The notes below the pieces were generated by a model. The model searched no databases. It had not been told where the DNA came from and worked only from the letters and a program-made list of their open reading frames with translations. The position numbers were made by a program, and so were the translations under genes. From Protonemura montana (lineage: Eukaryota > Arthropoda > Insecta > Plecoptera > Nemouridae), in NCBI GenBank assembly GCA_947568835.1, contig OX387612.1, positions 9,052,001 to 9,116,000 on the forward strand: a stretch of DNA of 64,000 nucleotides. The letters run 5' to 3'. Position 1 is the first letter of the stretch. Every line of letters begins with the position of its first letter. This document shows, piece by piece, positions 55,901 to 64,000 of this stretch.

Positions 55901-57396
55901 ATCGCGGATCTCGTTGAGTCCGGTTAGACTCAGCCTGACGCTGGGATTTCCACAGGGAGCCGTGCAAAGGATGGATATTCATCTAAATGGGGTAAATACA
56001 TGCTTCAATTCTCATTATAATTAAATTCTATTGGTAAAAAAACTGTCATCGTTCCTAAACCGATCAAATTTTATGGCGTTTTTGGCTAACCTGCAGCATT
56101 GCAGGAGTAAAACTTGCTCGATGATGTCATGCTCTCCACTGGGTTTGCACCAGCTCCGAGCGAGAGCGCTCCCACCCGAACACGTGATCACTAGCTGTCA
56201 GTGCATTAATTTGCTTCCCTATTGCACCGCCAAAATTTCTGGAGCAAGAAAAGTGCACCGGGAGTGACCCTCGACTTGTCATTCACTTACAGTCAATAGA
56301 CCAGCGCCACAGGGACAGGACAAGGCTAAGCGGTGGCCAGTCCGTGGTGCTGTTGGACAGGAGCAGCCAACACAGTGTGTCAAAGGAACAAGGCTATGCG
56401 GTGGCCGGTCCTTGGTGCTGTTGGACAGAAGCAGCCAACACAGTGTGTCAAAGGGACAAGGCTAAGCAGTGGCCGGTTCTTGGTGCTGTTGGACAGGAGC
56501 AGCCAACACAGTGTGTTAAAGGGACAAGGCTAAGCGGTGGCCGGTCCTTGGTGCTGTTGGACAGAAGCAGCCAACACAGCATGTCAAAGAGACGAGGCAA
56601 AGCGGTGGCCAGTCCTTGGTGCTGTTGGACAGGAACAGCCAACACAGTGTGTCAAATGAACAAGGCTATGCGGTGGCCGGTCCTTGGTGCTGTTGGACAG
56701 AAGCAGCCAACACAGTGTGTCAAAGGGGCAAGGCTAAGCAGTGGCCGGTTCTTGGTGCTGTTGGACAGGAGCAGCCAACACAGTGTGTTAAAGGGACAAG
56801 GCTAAGCGGTGGCCGGTCCTTGGTGCTGTTGGACAGAAGCAGCCAACACAGCATGTCAAAGAGACGAGGCAAAGCGGTGGCCAGTCCTTGGTGCTGTTGG
56901 ACAGGAACAGCCAACACAGTGTGTCAAAGGGACAAGGCTAAGCGGTGGCCGGTCCTTGGTGCTGTTGGACAGGAGCAGCCAACACAGTGTGTCAATGAGA
57001 CAAGGCTAAGCAGTGGCCAGTCCTTGGTGCTGTTGTACAGGAGCAGGCTGCATGCCGGAACCGGGTTTACCCTCAGTTCCCTACTTTGTTTCATCACCAG
57101 ACTGTCATTCATTGATCCAGCACCAAAGGGTACATTTTCAGATCTGTGATTCACTAAAAAACCCCAAGCCTGAACGCAGTGTTTCTGTCGTCTGTTTTCA
57201 GCTGGTGTCGGTGAGTGAAAGCCGAGTAGACATGTTCGGGACAAAAGTTGAGGTGAAGTTGCGCAAAGCAGAGCCGGGCTTGTGGAGCAGGCTCGGCACG
57301 GACCTTCTTCCGAAGCCGACGGAATCCAAAGACGAAGATCGAGATGTCATGAGCAACGCGGTGGCGTTAGAGGCCATCGACCTTTCGGACCTTTGA
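52872..57396 (+). CDS. CHORDC1: CHORD- and CS-domain protein (CHORDC1/morgana), complete, 318 aa, six exons
   Basis: Hsp90 co-chaperone with two zinc-binding CHORD domains and a CS (p23-like) domain; known members restrain ROCK and centrosome duplication. Exons: 52872-52935, 53043-53149, 53525-53665, 54737-54973, 55779-55991, 57202-57396 (957 bp, all in phase, stop included). CHORD1 starts [20 protein letters not shown] and continues [25 protein letters not shown]2 (residues about 135-192) has [30 protein letters not shown] and GCVRGTHLW. The CS domain spans about 195-290, with the signature [16 protein letters not shown]. Human CHORDC1 has 332 residues, so the length fits. Introns 3 and 5 hold a SINE and a satellite. 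The donor of exon 4 could be GTCGTA or, as chosen, the stronger GTAAGT three bases later. Confidence 0.95.
53043..53149 (+). CDS. CHORDC1: CHORD gene exon 2 (residues 22-57)
   Basis: After CCTTTTTTTAG; encodes [20 protein letters not shown] then [16 protein letters not shown], the core of CHORD1. Ends TTC AAG|GTATGC. Confidence 0.95.
53525..53665 (+). CDS. CHORDC1: CHORD gene exon 3 (residues 58-104)
   Basis: After [21 protein letters not shown] closes CHORD1, then a Pro/Lys/Glu linker ([20 protein letters not shown]). Ends CCC ATG|GTAATA. Confidence 0.92.
53793..54312 (+). mobile_element. Full-length 5S-head SINE with three heads
   Basis: Partial head (CCGAACGGTTTGGCGTGTTG), then two near-intact heads (GAAGTTAAGCAACACTGCGC, TCAGGTATTGGATGGGTG), body (CTTATCAACCTCTCAACAGC, GTACCGTCCTTCGGAAGGG), a CATCATCATCATCATCC repeat and the tail CAGTGCGTCATTAAACACCA. 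It lies in CHORD intron 3 in gene sense. The best-preserved copy in the window. Confidence 0.92.
54737..54973 (+). CDS. CHORDC1: CHORD gene exon 4 (residues 105-183)
   Basis: After TTTCTCTCGCAG; holds most of CHORD2 ([40 protein letters not shown]). Ends at GAT CAG GTC|GTAAGT, or three bases earlier. Confidence 0.94.
55779..55991 (+). CDS. CHORDC1: CHORD gene exon 5 (residues 184-254)
   Basis: After [21 protein letters not shown] completes CHORD2, then the CS domain begins ([20 protein letters not shown]). Ends AAT GGG|GTAAAT. Confidence 0.94.
56095..56280 (-). mobile_element. Dispersed element X, copy 3
   Basis: Reverse of 24621-24800 and 30416-30595: GATGATGTCATGCTCTCCAC, CTCCGAGCGAGAGCGCTCCC, ACCCGAACACGTGATCACTA, GGAGCAAGAAAAGTGCACCG. 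Here it borders a 68-bp array, not the 43-bp one. Confidence 0.87.
56305..57055. repeat. 68-bp minisatellite (plus-oriented copy)
   Basis: About eleven copies of the same family as 935-1533, inverted. Units alternate in a higher-order pattern: the variants AACACAGCATGTCAAAGAGA and AACACAGTGTGTTAAAGGGA recur every 272-305 bp. The right end, GAGCAGGCTGCATGCCGGAA, CCGGGTTTACCC, is SINE body. It lies in CHORD intron 5. Confidence 0.96.
57202..57396 (+). CDS. CHORDC1: CHORD gene exon 6 (residues 255-318, stop)
   Basis: After [31 protein letters not shown] then [11 protein letters not shown] ends the CS domain; the tail is [16 protein letters not shown] and TGA. Confidence 0.95.
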   Translation: MVSVSESRVDMFGTKVEVKLRKAEPGLWSRLGTDLLPKPTESKDEDRDVMSNAVALEAIDLSDL

Positions 57397-57449
57397 CTTC
57401 CCGCTTTAAAGTGCATTGCAAATGTCACAGTTTTTATGGTGTGTGAACT

Positions 57450-57455
57450 ATTAAA
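57450..57455 (+). terminator. Poly(A) signal ATTAAA of the CHORD gene
   Basis: ATTAAA 54 bp after the stop codon, followed by a GT/T-rich stretch (TTATGTTTGTCGAGTTTTTT). Confidence 0.55.
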
Positions 57456-57639
57456 TTGGTTAAGTTGACAGTTATGTTTGTCGAGTTTTTTTTTTATCGG
57501 AGGCCGGGTTTCACGAACGTCAAAATTGAAAAGTAAATTAATTTCGTTTCATTCTTTACATGATTCACTTAATACTATCTACTGACATTTATTTTAAATA
57601 GCCTTTTTTGATGCATACTTTGAAAGCAAAAAAAATATT

Positions 57640-58015
57640 GTCAAGCATAGGAGGTTCAATGGTAGATTCAACGTTTGGTAGCCATGGAGATGTTGAGATC
57701 ACCTGACAGAGCTTCTCAATTCTGCTATCTTATGTTACCACGGGTATATCATGGCCTAGCTTAGGAGGTTCAATGGTAGATTCAACGTTTGGTAGCCATG
57801 GAGATGTTGAGATCACCTGACAGAGCTTCTCAATTCTGCTATCTAATGTTACCACGGGTATATCATAGCCTGGCATAGGAGGTTCAATGGTAGATTCAAC
57901 GTTTGGTAGACATGGAGATGTTGAGATCACCTGACAGAGCTTCTCAATTCTGCTATCTTATGTTACCACGAGTATATCATAGCCTGGCATAGGAGGTTCA
58001 ATGATAGCCCAACAT
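57640..58015. repeat. 114-bp minisatellite, second array
   Basis: About three copies of the unit found at 48105-48720, same orientation, 245 bp after the CHORD stop codon. Confidence 0.95.
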
Positions 58016-59434
58016 TTGGATGGTATTTTTTTTGGAAAGCAACATGGCATTTTTTTTGTGGAATGTTAAGCCCTTTAGACCAAGTTTTGTTGGAGCAATT
58101 GTTTGACTTTTTAAAAGCTTAAAATGGTTAAATGTGATAATTACTCACGCATGTCCTGTTTTTTAATATTTAGTCGAATAGACAGGGCTATGCGCAGCGA
58201 TTGTGGCAATTACGATATTTGGGTTTAGATTTCTGTATGATCTAAAAATATTGAATGTTCGAATTTTTGAAAAAAAAAGTTCATCCCACAAAATCAACAG
58301 CATTTCTTCAAACTTTAACATTTCTGCTCTACTATTTGCAATGCAAAATCTCTTCACATTCTTTAAAAAATAAAATATTTTTCAGCTAAAAACATAACTT
58401 TCCTAAGTCCAATTAAAGAATTTGTATTCAAAAACTTCTTCCTACTTGCTTTTCAATTCAGTTCCTTGTTTTTCATTACGAATATAACCCCAACTCTGCT
58501 AATACATAAGCCACATAAATTAGCTCGATTCACCACGCTCATATCAATAAGTATTTATCTTTGGCATGGGTTTTATTTTATACACAAACATGGATATGTT
58601 ATTGCCATACAGTACCTATACACAATGTATTTCTCTAAATAGTATCATAGAAGGTACAGGTCATATTTACATATACATATATATTATATTATACACATTC
58701 ATAATCCTTTACATTGAATTTATTATCTAGGCCTGGTGCAGGTATACCAAAACTTCACAAATCGAACGTGCTTTGAAAGTGGTTTGATCTAGGTGCATTT
58801 GCTGACTCAATAAATATTTTCTCATTCAAACTCTAAGTCCAAGAAGTCTCTGTTGGCTAACCTTCTGACTCGGGGTCATGGCACAGTGTTAGCATGATTC
58901 TTAAACCCAATTTGTAGGTTAAATATATTACATACTTATCTTTGTGTCCAGAGGAACTGGAAAAAAGAAACGCAACTTACTGAGGATGAAAAAGCTAGTT
59001 GCTGGCTTAGATACAAAAGTCTGTCTTTATTCCAACCATCTTTTTTAATCAGTAATTTGTATTCCTTTTTTCTGTTCCCCCTAGACTAGCCTTTAAGCCA
59101 TTAATATTTCTCTCATAATAGAGGCAATTACCAAATAGCCCCGTAAGGTATGTACACTGGCATCATTGCTTACTTAATGGTGCATCAATTGAAAGTGATT
59201 TGAGAAAAAATAAACTGGTAGAGTATACAAAGACTGTATACAGATTCAAAATTGGGTTACAGAGTACTGAAGTAAAAAATTAACAACGTCTTAAGTCTGC
59301 ATCTTTGCAAATTGTGACTGGCTGCTGCCGGTGAAATTAACTACAGGTGCGACCTGGCAGGCGATATGACGTTGAACATTGCAGTATATTTCCTGGTAGT
59401 ACATAAACGGTAGTATGTTTAATCAGAAACCCAA
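58016..59434. other. Intergenic region between CHORD gene and nuclear receptor
   Basis: AT-rich; no exon recognised. It probably contains the receptor's 3' UTR (minus strand) toward the right end. TTTATT at about 59026 would be an AATAAA signal on that strand. Confidence 0.45.
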
Positions 59435-59740
59435 CGTTAATGTTAAATTTTCTGCTGGGCAAACGAGCTGGCGACACGTGGTAACTGAGGATGATACCTG
59501 GCGGCGCTTGTGGCCGTTCTTTTTAACAAACCTATACAATTAAATAATTACTGCTCAAAACATCGATACATGTTTATCAATCGTCGAGGTTAGGATTAAT
59601 AAAGATTGATTGAGTGTAAACCAGTCTAAAACGCAAGTAATCTACAAGGAATAACGACGGTGACACCACCTGTAAGCATCCTTCTTTTTTGTCGGTTAAG
59701 TAGTCATTTGGAGGTCATTTTTCTCAAAGACATTTCAAAA
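59435..59740 (+). mobile_element. Foldback family 2, single arm
   Basis: Inner flank ACGTTAATGTTAAATTTTCT, GACACGTGGTAACTGAGG, then GGCGGCGCTTGTGGCCGT, TACTGCTCAAAACATCGATA, AAACCAGTCTAAAACGCAAG, and the outer end TTTTGTCGGTTAAGTAGTCA. Confidence 0.83.
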
Positions 59741-59794
59741 TTATCGTCGTGATAGAACCACAGATCTTACACAAGTGCAAAATCGCACCTCTAC

Positions 59795-60048
59795 CTAACC
59801 CTTATGCTGTTCCATGTGATACATGTCACCGAGCAGCTGTTGAATGGGAATCTCGCCGATGGTTTCCTTGAAAAACATCCGTTCGACCGTCGCTGAACGG
59901 ACGCCCCTGAGTGAAGGTAGCAACAACAACAGGCGGCCGAAACGGGTAGGTTGTCTTGGGTAACGGGAACGAACGTAATCCCCGAGGATGCACTGTGCCT
60001 GGTCTTGCAACATCTCCACGGGCTGAACGTCGAGCAGGTCGCTCGTTT
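59795..60048 (-). CDS. dsf: Nuclear receptor terminal exon
   Basis: After CCCATTTCACAG; 83 codons and a stop. Includes RFGRLLLLLPSLRGVRSATV and VERMFFKETIGEIPIQQLLG, helices 10-12 of the ligand domain. Confidence 0.92.
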
Positions 60049-61961
60049 CTGTGAAATGGGAACAAACGCAGGTTAGCAAGTGAATCATATATTTTACGAA
60101 CGCGAAGATACTCTGATTTCAGGGGAAAATATCCTGTGGCGGCCTGGTTCCCGCGCCGAGATTGAACAGTGGGCCGGGGGACCAGGGGGCAATACGCGAG
60201 AGGATGCATCAGCGGTAATTCGGGGCAGGTACCTAGCACACCGGTGAACATCATCGCTCAATTTGTCCATCGCAATTATTATCTTTGTTCATCGATTGTA
60301 TTTCTAGCCATCCGAACAAATAAAATCACGCCATCATATTGTATTAACCTGTGTAACCCGTGTACCACGCCGCACCCGACCAAAATCCTTTTCCGGTCCT
60401 CGTTCCATTCGCAAACCCCATTCGGCTAAGTCAGGAGACCTGAGTGCTGAACCGGGCTGTTGGGTTCAACAACATGTTTTCATATTTGCGTGATTCCTAT
60501 GTTAATGCGTTACGACTTATCGCCAAAGCTGTGCCCCCTTGGCCGTGCCCACTCCACTGATCTAAAATAATTCCTGAATAGTGCATAGGATCCAACCAGC
60601 TGATCTCAAATAACCTGGATAGAGCATAGGATCCAGCCAGCTGATCTCAAATAACCTGGATAGAGCACAGGATCCAGCCAGCTGATCTCAAATAACGCGG
60701 ATAGAGCATAGGATCCAGCCAGCTGATCTCAAATAACCTGGATAGAGCATAGGATCCAGCCAGCTGATCTCAAATAACGCGGATAGAGCATAGGATCCAG
60801 CCAGCTGATCTCAAATAACCTGGATAGAGCATAGGATCCAGCCAGCTGATCTCAAATAACCTGCATAGAGCATAGGATCCAGCCAGCTGATCTCAAAGAA
60901 CCTGGATAGAGCATAGGATCCAGCCAGCTGATCTCAAATAACCTGGATAGAGCATAGGATCCAGCCAGCTGATCTCAAATAACCTGGATAGAGCATAGGA
61001 TCCAGCCAGCTGATCTCAAATAACGCGGATAGAGCATAGGATCCAGCCAGCTGATCTCAAATAACCTGGATAGAGCTTAGGATCCAGCCAGCTGATCTCA
61101 AATAACATGGATAGAGCATAGGATCCAGCCAGCTGATCTCAAATAACCTGGATAGAGCATAGGATCCAGCCAGCTGATCTCAAATAACGCGGATAGAGCA
61201 TAGGATCCAGCCAGCTGATCTCAAATAACCTGGATAGAGCATAGGATCCAGCCAGCTGATCTCAAATAACGCGGATAGAGCATAGGATCCAGCCAGCTGA
61301 TCTCAAATAACCTGGATAGAGCATAGGATCCAGCCAGCTGATCTCAAATACCTGGATAGAGCATAGGATCCAGCCAGCTGATCTCAAATAACCTGGATAG
61401 AGCATAGGATCCAGTCAGCTGATCTCAAATAACCTGGATAGAGCATAAGATCCGGTCAGCTGATCTCAAATAACCTTGATAGAGCATAGGATCCAGCCAG
61501 CTGATCCCAAATAACATGGATAGAACATAGGATAGACTAAAGCATAGAGCATATCTACAGAGCATATGACTATCGTGCCGGCACCGAGTTTCCCTTCCTC
61601 TCTTCTAGGCTACGTCAGATCCACCATCGTCCTCATCATTCACTGACGCGATTGAAACAGTACTACAGGCCCCGTTGCCAAAACAGTGCGTCGTTAAACA
61701 CAATAAATCAGCTGGAAACTCACCGGGACTGAATAGAATAACGGCCTTCATGCAGCCGCATTCGCTGCCATCTGGCGACAATTGTCGAAACCTCGCCATG
61801 ATATCTTGTATTGCCCTCAACTCCAGCCCTGTGGTATCATCATCTGCCAGCCGATCGCGAGCTTTGGCACACAGGAACAACGAGCTGAGGTCCCATGGGA
61901 TAGACCACTGAGCGAGGTGAAGCAGGAACAACTCCTTCCACGACTCCTGGAGCAGCAGCAG
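59795..61961 (-). CDS. dsf: NR2E-type nuclear receptor, last two ligand-domain exons (dissatisfaction-like)
   Basis: Ligand-binding domain of a tailless/PNR/dissatisfaction-group nuclear receptor, a DNA-binding transcription regulator. Exon 61961-61724 (phase 0 to 1) joins exon 60048-59795, giving 163 residues. It runs from helix 3-4 (LLLLQESWKELFLLHLAQWS, the nuclear receptor signature region) through RFRQLSPDGSECGCMKAVIL to QCILGDYVRSRYPRQPTRFG and the end helix TIGEIPIQQLLGDMY (AF-2 region). The joined sequence FSPE|TSDLLDVQPVEMLQ is smooth. The FFKETIGEIPI wording and a short tail after DMY favour dissatisfaction over tailless or COUP-TF, but assignment within NR2E is by resemblance only. 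The DNA-binding domain and earlier exons must lie beyond 64000. Confidence 0.88.
60572..61545. repeat. 41-bp minisatellite, third and longest array
   Basis: About 24 copies, reverse orientation (GGATCCAGCCAGCTGATCTC, AAATAACCTGGATAGAGCAT) in the receptor intron. A CGCGGATAGAGC variant (AACGCGG) recurs among the units, showing local segmental duplication. Units are closer to one another than in the other two arrays. Confidence 0.97.
61580..61712 (+). mobile_element. SINE 3' half
   Basis: GTGCCGGCACCGAGTTTCCC, TCATCATTCACTGACGC, CAGTGCGTCGTTAAACACAA: body end plus tail, ending 11 bp before the donor of the receptor exon. Confidence 0.85.
61724..61961 (-). CDS. dsf: Nuclear receptor penultimate exon
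   Basis: Acceptor CTTCGTCCGACAG; starts LLLLQESWKELFLLHLAQWS and ends TTC AGT CCC G|GTGAGT. The LAQWSIPWDLSSLF segment is diagnostic of NR2 ligand domains. Confidence 0.92.
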
Positions 61962-62109
61962 CTGTCGGACGAAGAGGTCAGAACCGGTTCGGTCATTTTG
62001 TCACCAGATATCGCTGTCGTAGCAATACCCGTGTATTGCAACACCATCGGCGCTAATATCAGCTTTGGCAACGAAAAAGACTATTTTGAAATATTTTTAG
62101 TATAAATAG

Positions 62110-62454
62110 TCATGAAAAATATGTCTCTGCAGTATTACAAGTTAGTTTGTCGGTATATTTTTGGTTGTGGTCAAGAGAAGGGAAAGGGAGGGAAAGGGAG
62201 GGAGGGGGAGCGAATGCATTGGTCAAAGAATAGGAAAAATTAAAACTATAATACATATATTCTCTCGGCGGGTTTCGCTGAAGTTTTAGTACAAACTGAA
62301 TAAACCAGAAAAGTGCACAGCATTTAGCGATGATTAAAACTATATAATAATATCGTAAAGAAAATTAAATCTAAATAGTAAATTTTAATTCAACCAACAG
62401 ACCCATATTCATTTCACATAGGCTATGTGTATGAAGACACCGCTATTAGGAAGA
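62110..62454 (-). other. Receptor intron, nothing recognised
   Basis: AT-rich with a GGGAAAGGGAGGG purine tract at about 62180-62210; no exon seen. Confidence 0.5.
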
Positions 62455-62968
62455 AATCTGATTTAAATTGCAAACGCTTGCAATACGCGGGGTATTTTAT
62501 TATTTTCAACACTAGAACCGTCTCAAAAATTGATGCCCAAACGCGGACTCGAACCCCGATCTCCACCTATCGCGGGTGTTGCTCTGAACCATTGAGCTAC
62601 TTGGACACTGGCTTTTTGAGACGATTCTAGTGTATTTGATGAGAATGACAGATCTCCAAGAAGTAGAACCACGAGGCTGTGAATACTCACAGTCACTCTG
62701 ATTCTAGTGACGCTATATCACGTCACAACCTGTCAAACTCGAATAACTCCAATTTGACGTTGGATTCGTTGCTGTATAAGCATAAAATCTTATTTAAATT
62801 GCAAACGCCAGTGTCCAAATAGCTCAATGGTTCAGAGCAACACCCGCGTTAGGTGGACATCGGGGTTCGAGTCCGCGTTTGGGCATCAATTTTTGAGAAA
62901 GTTGTAGTGTTGTTAATAATAAAATACCCCGGGCATTGCAAGCGTTTGCAATTTAAATCAGAATTAAG
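62455..62968. mobile_element. Palindromic element with tRNA-like arms, best copy (foldback family 1)
   Basis: Terminal inverted repeats TTTAAATTGCAAACGCTTGC and GCAAGCGTTTGCAATTTAAA, then AATACGCGGGGTATTTTATT/AATAAAATACCCCG. Each arm holds the tRNA-like unit: minus strand at about 62530-62607, plus strand at about 62812-62886. The plus-strand unit can fold as a cloverleaf: acceptor GTCCAAA with TTTGGGC, D arm GCTC/GAGC, anticodon stem CACC/GGTG, T loop GGTTCGAG. The central 200 bp includes a duplicated outer-end fragment (TTATTTAAATTGCAAACG) just before the right arm. Confidence 0.9.
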
Positions 62969-63103
62969 ATTTAAGTAATTTATTTAAGTTCTTATTTTTC
63001 AATACATTTAATTTCATGTAAATAAACTGATCAATTCACAAAGAATTCAAATGCAAGATCATAATTTCCTGTTTAATTTTCAAGCTCCCCGGTGAAGACT
63101 AGC

Positions 63104-63109
63104 TTTATT
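63104..63109 (-). terminator. Poly(A) signal of the small secreted-protein gene
   Basis: AATAAA reading leftward, 136 bp after the stop codon. Confidence 0.5.
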
Positions 63110-63244
63110 TTGCATTCTAAAGTATGTATTCAAAGTCCACCAGGCTGTGGCAAGGTCAGCCCAACAAGTAATGATGCCCGGCAAGGTAGGTACATGTCTG
63201 ACAATTGAGATAACTGCGGTCATGATATTATGACCTCAGATACG

Positions 63245-63379
63245 CTAGAGTAAGCCGGCCAATGTCAAATGTTTGGTAACAACATTCCAGAAGCTATCAA
63301 AAATCAGCCCGAGTTGTCTGTCAGCGCGGTCAGGATCGAATTCTGTGTGATCCGCGCCGGTGTTCTGCAGCGCTGCGAT
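63245..63379 (-). CDS. Exon 2 of the 73-aa secreted protein
   Basis: Forty-four codons and TAG between a strong CCGCAG acceptor and the stop. More GC-rich than the surrounding introns. Confidence 0.72.
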   Translation of the reverse strand: MAALQNTGADHTEFDPDRADRQLGLIFDSFWNVVTKHLTLAGLL

Positions 63380-63864
63380 CTGCGGAAACAAATCGAACTG
63401 AATTCAAACTAAAATAGCCGTTAGAGTAATTTCAAAAGGAAGCTGCAGTTTAGCCAGTGAGAGAAAATACCACTTACACTAATGGCAAAAATTATTACTC
63501 AAGAGGGCTTCTAGACGTTGAGCGGTTGGTACGTACTCTCACAGGACAAGATTTTTTTAGTCAGCTGTGAACCAGTTCCGTTCATCGATTAGTTCTGTCT
63601 GCTTTTCTCTAGAAAAGCACTCCGCCTCCAGAGTTGGTGTAAGTTAGTGGGGGATCTTTTAAAACTGGCACTACAAACTTGTTAATTTTAATAACTTAAG
63701 AACTCTATTTTGCCCTAAGAAGACGAGTGCTAAACTGAATAGTGGACACAAGTAAATGTTAATTATTTTTTGCTTACCTCTGTCGTTGAATTGTCTTCGA
63801 TGGCAGCAGCGATGTCACAGGCCATTAATGCCAAAGTGAGAGTTAAAAAGACAAAAATCTTCAT
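63245..63864 (-). CDS. Small secreted protein, 73 aa, two exons
   Basis: Exon 1 (63864-63778) encodes MKIFVFLTLTLALMACDIAA followed by AIEDNSTTE: a textbook signal peptide, predicted cut after AAA. It ends GAG|GTAAGC. Exon 2 (63379-63245) starts after TTGTTTCCGCAG in the same phase and encodes IAALQNTGADHTEFDPDRAD, then RQLGLIFDSFWNVVTKHLTL and AGLL, stop. The mature part is about 50 residues, acidic in front and amphipathic/hydrophobic at the C-terminus, with no cysteine. No family is recognised; it could be a venom, salivary, seminal or antimicrobial-type peptide, but nothing in the sequence decides. It is on the same strand as the nuclear receptor, upstream of its exons. Confidence 0.75.
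63778..63864 (-). CDS. Exon 1 of the 73-aa secreted protein
   Basis: Exactly 29 codons: a lysine, a hydrophobic core and AAA before the cut, then the donor GTAAGC. Confidence 0.78.
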
Positions 63865-64000
63865 AATTTGAGTCGAGTATTCAATTGGAGCAGATAATCC
63901 AGAAGAGTCGGAATTCACGTGGCTTCTATTTCCCATTTACACGCTGTCCCCAACGCGAGAACACAATAGCACGTATACTCTAAAAAAACCCTTATCAACA

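Noticed and set aside
56333..57149. Several overlapping frames of 66-177 codons rich in Trp/Cys ([15 protein letters not shown])
   Set aside because: All lie in the 68-bp satellite within CHORD intron 5, and the same peptide appears at 935-1533. Repeat artefact.

Overview
The window is repeat-rich nuclear DNA from an animal, almost certainly an arthropod and most likely an insect. The order cannot be fixed from sequence alone. The reasons are spliced genes with GT/AG introns, an insect-type GMC (glucose-dehydrogenase-like) oxidoreductase, an NHS/Guk-holder gene, an NR2E nuclear receptor resembling dissatisfaction, non-LTR retrotransposons, 5S-rRNA-derived SINEs and at least ten minisatellite families. 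Most long open frames in the window are artefacts of tandem repeats. The real genes were recovered by joining short exons by splice site and phase.

Layout. (1) 756-6564, minus: five exons of a GMC oxidoreductase, N-terminus complete, last exon beyond the left edge; its introns are filled with minisatellites. (2) 9574-11456, plus: a two-exon gene for a secreted 174-residue protein rich in Pro, Cys and acidic residues, with a decayed partial copy at about 9150-9345. (3) 14815-52180, minus: a complete 15-exon NHS/Guk-holder gene of 1495 codons. All exon phases agree. Its 19.6-kb first intron and its other introns hold a 5'-truncated LINE, SINEs, foldback elements and seven or more satellite arrays. 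(4) 52872-57396, plus: a complete six-exon CHORD/CS-domain gene (CHORDC1/morgana type, 318 aa), divergent from the NHS gene with 691 bp between the two ATGs. (5) 59795-61961, minus: the last two coding exons of an NR2E-type nuclear receptor. (6) 63245-63864, minus: a small two-exon gene for a 73-residue protein with a signal peptide, same strand as the receptor and probably inside its upstream intron.

The repeats are the most unusual part. One palindromic element carries a tRNA-like cloverleaf in each arm (13655-14140 and 62455-62968, with a single-arm copy at 40185-40325). A composite SINE with a 5S rRNA-like head recurs in more than ten places, often with the head tandemly duplicated. Several minisatellites appear to have grown out of pieces of dispersed elements: the 68-bp family from the SINE body and the 43-bp family from a roughly 180-bp dispersed element. 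The same 41-bp satellite occupies introns of three unrelated genes. Most satellite arrays sit inside introns, in places within about 15 bp of a splice site.

The genes do not form a pathway. NHS/Guk-holder acts in actin and junction remodelling, CHORDC1 is an Hsp90 co-chaperone, the receptor is a transcription factor, and the GMC enzyme and the two small proteins are predicted to be secreted. Exon limits are inferred from splice consensus, phase and family resemblance; no transcript evidence was available.
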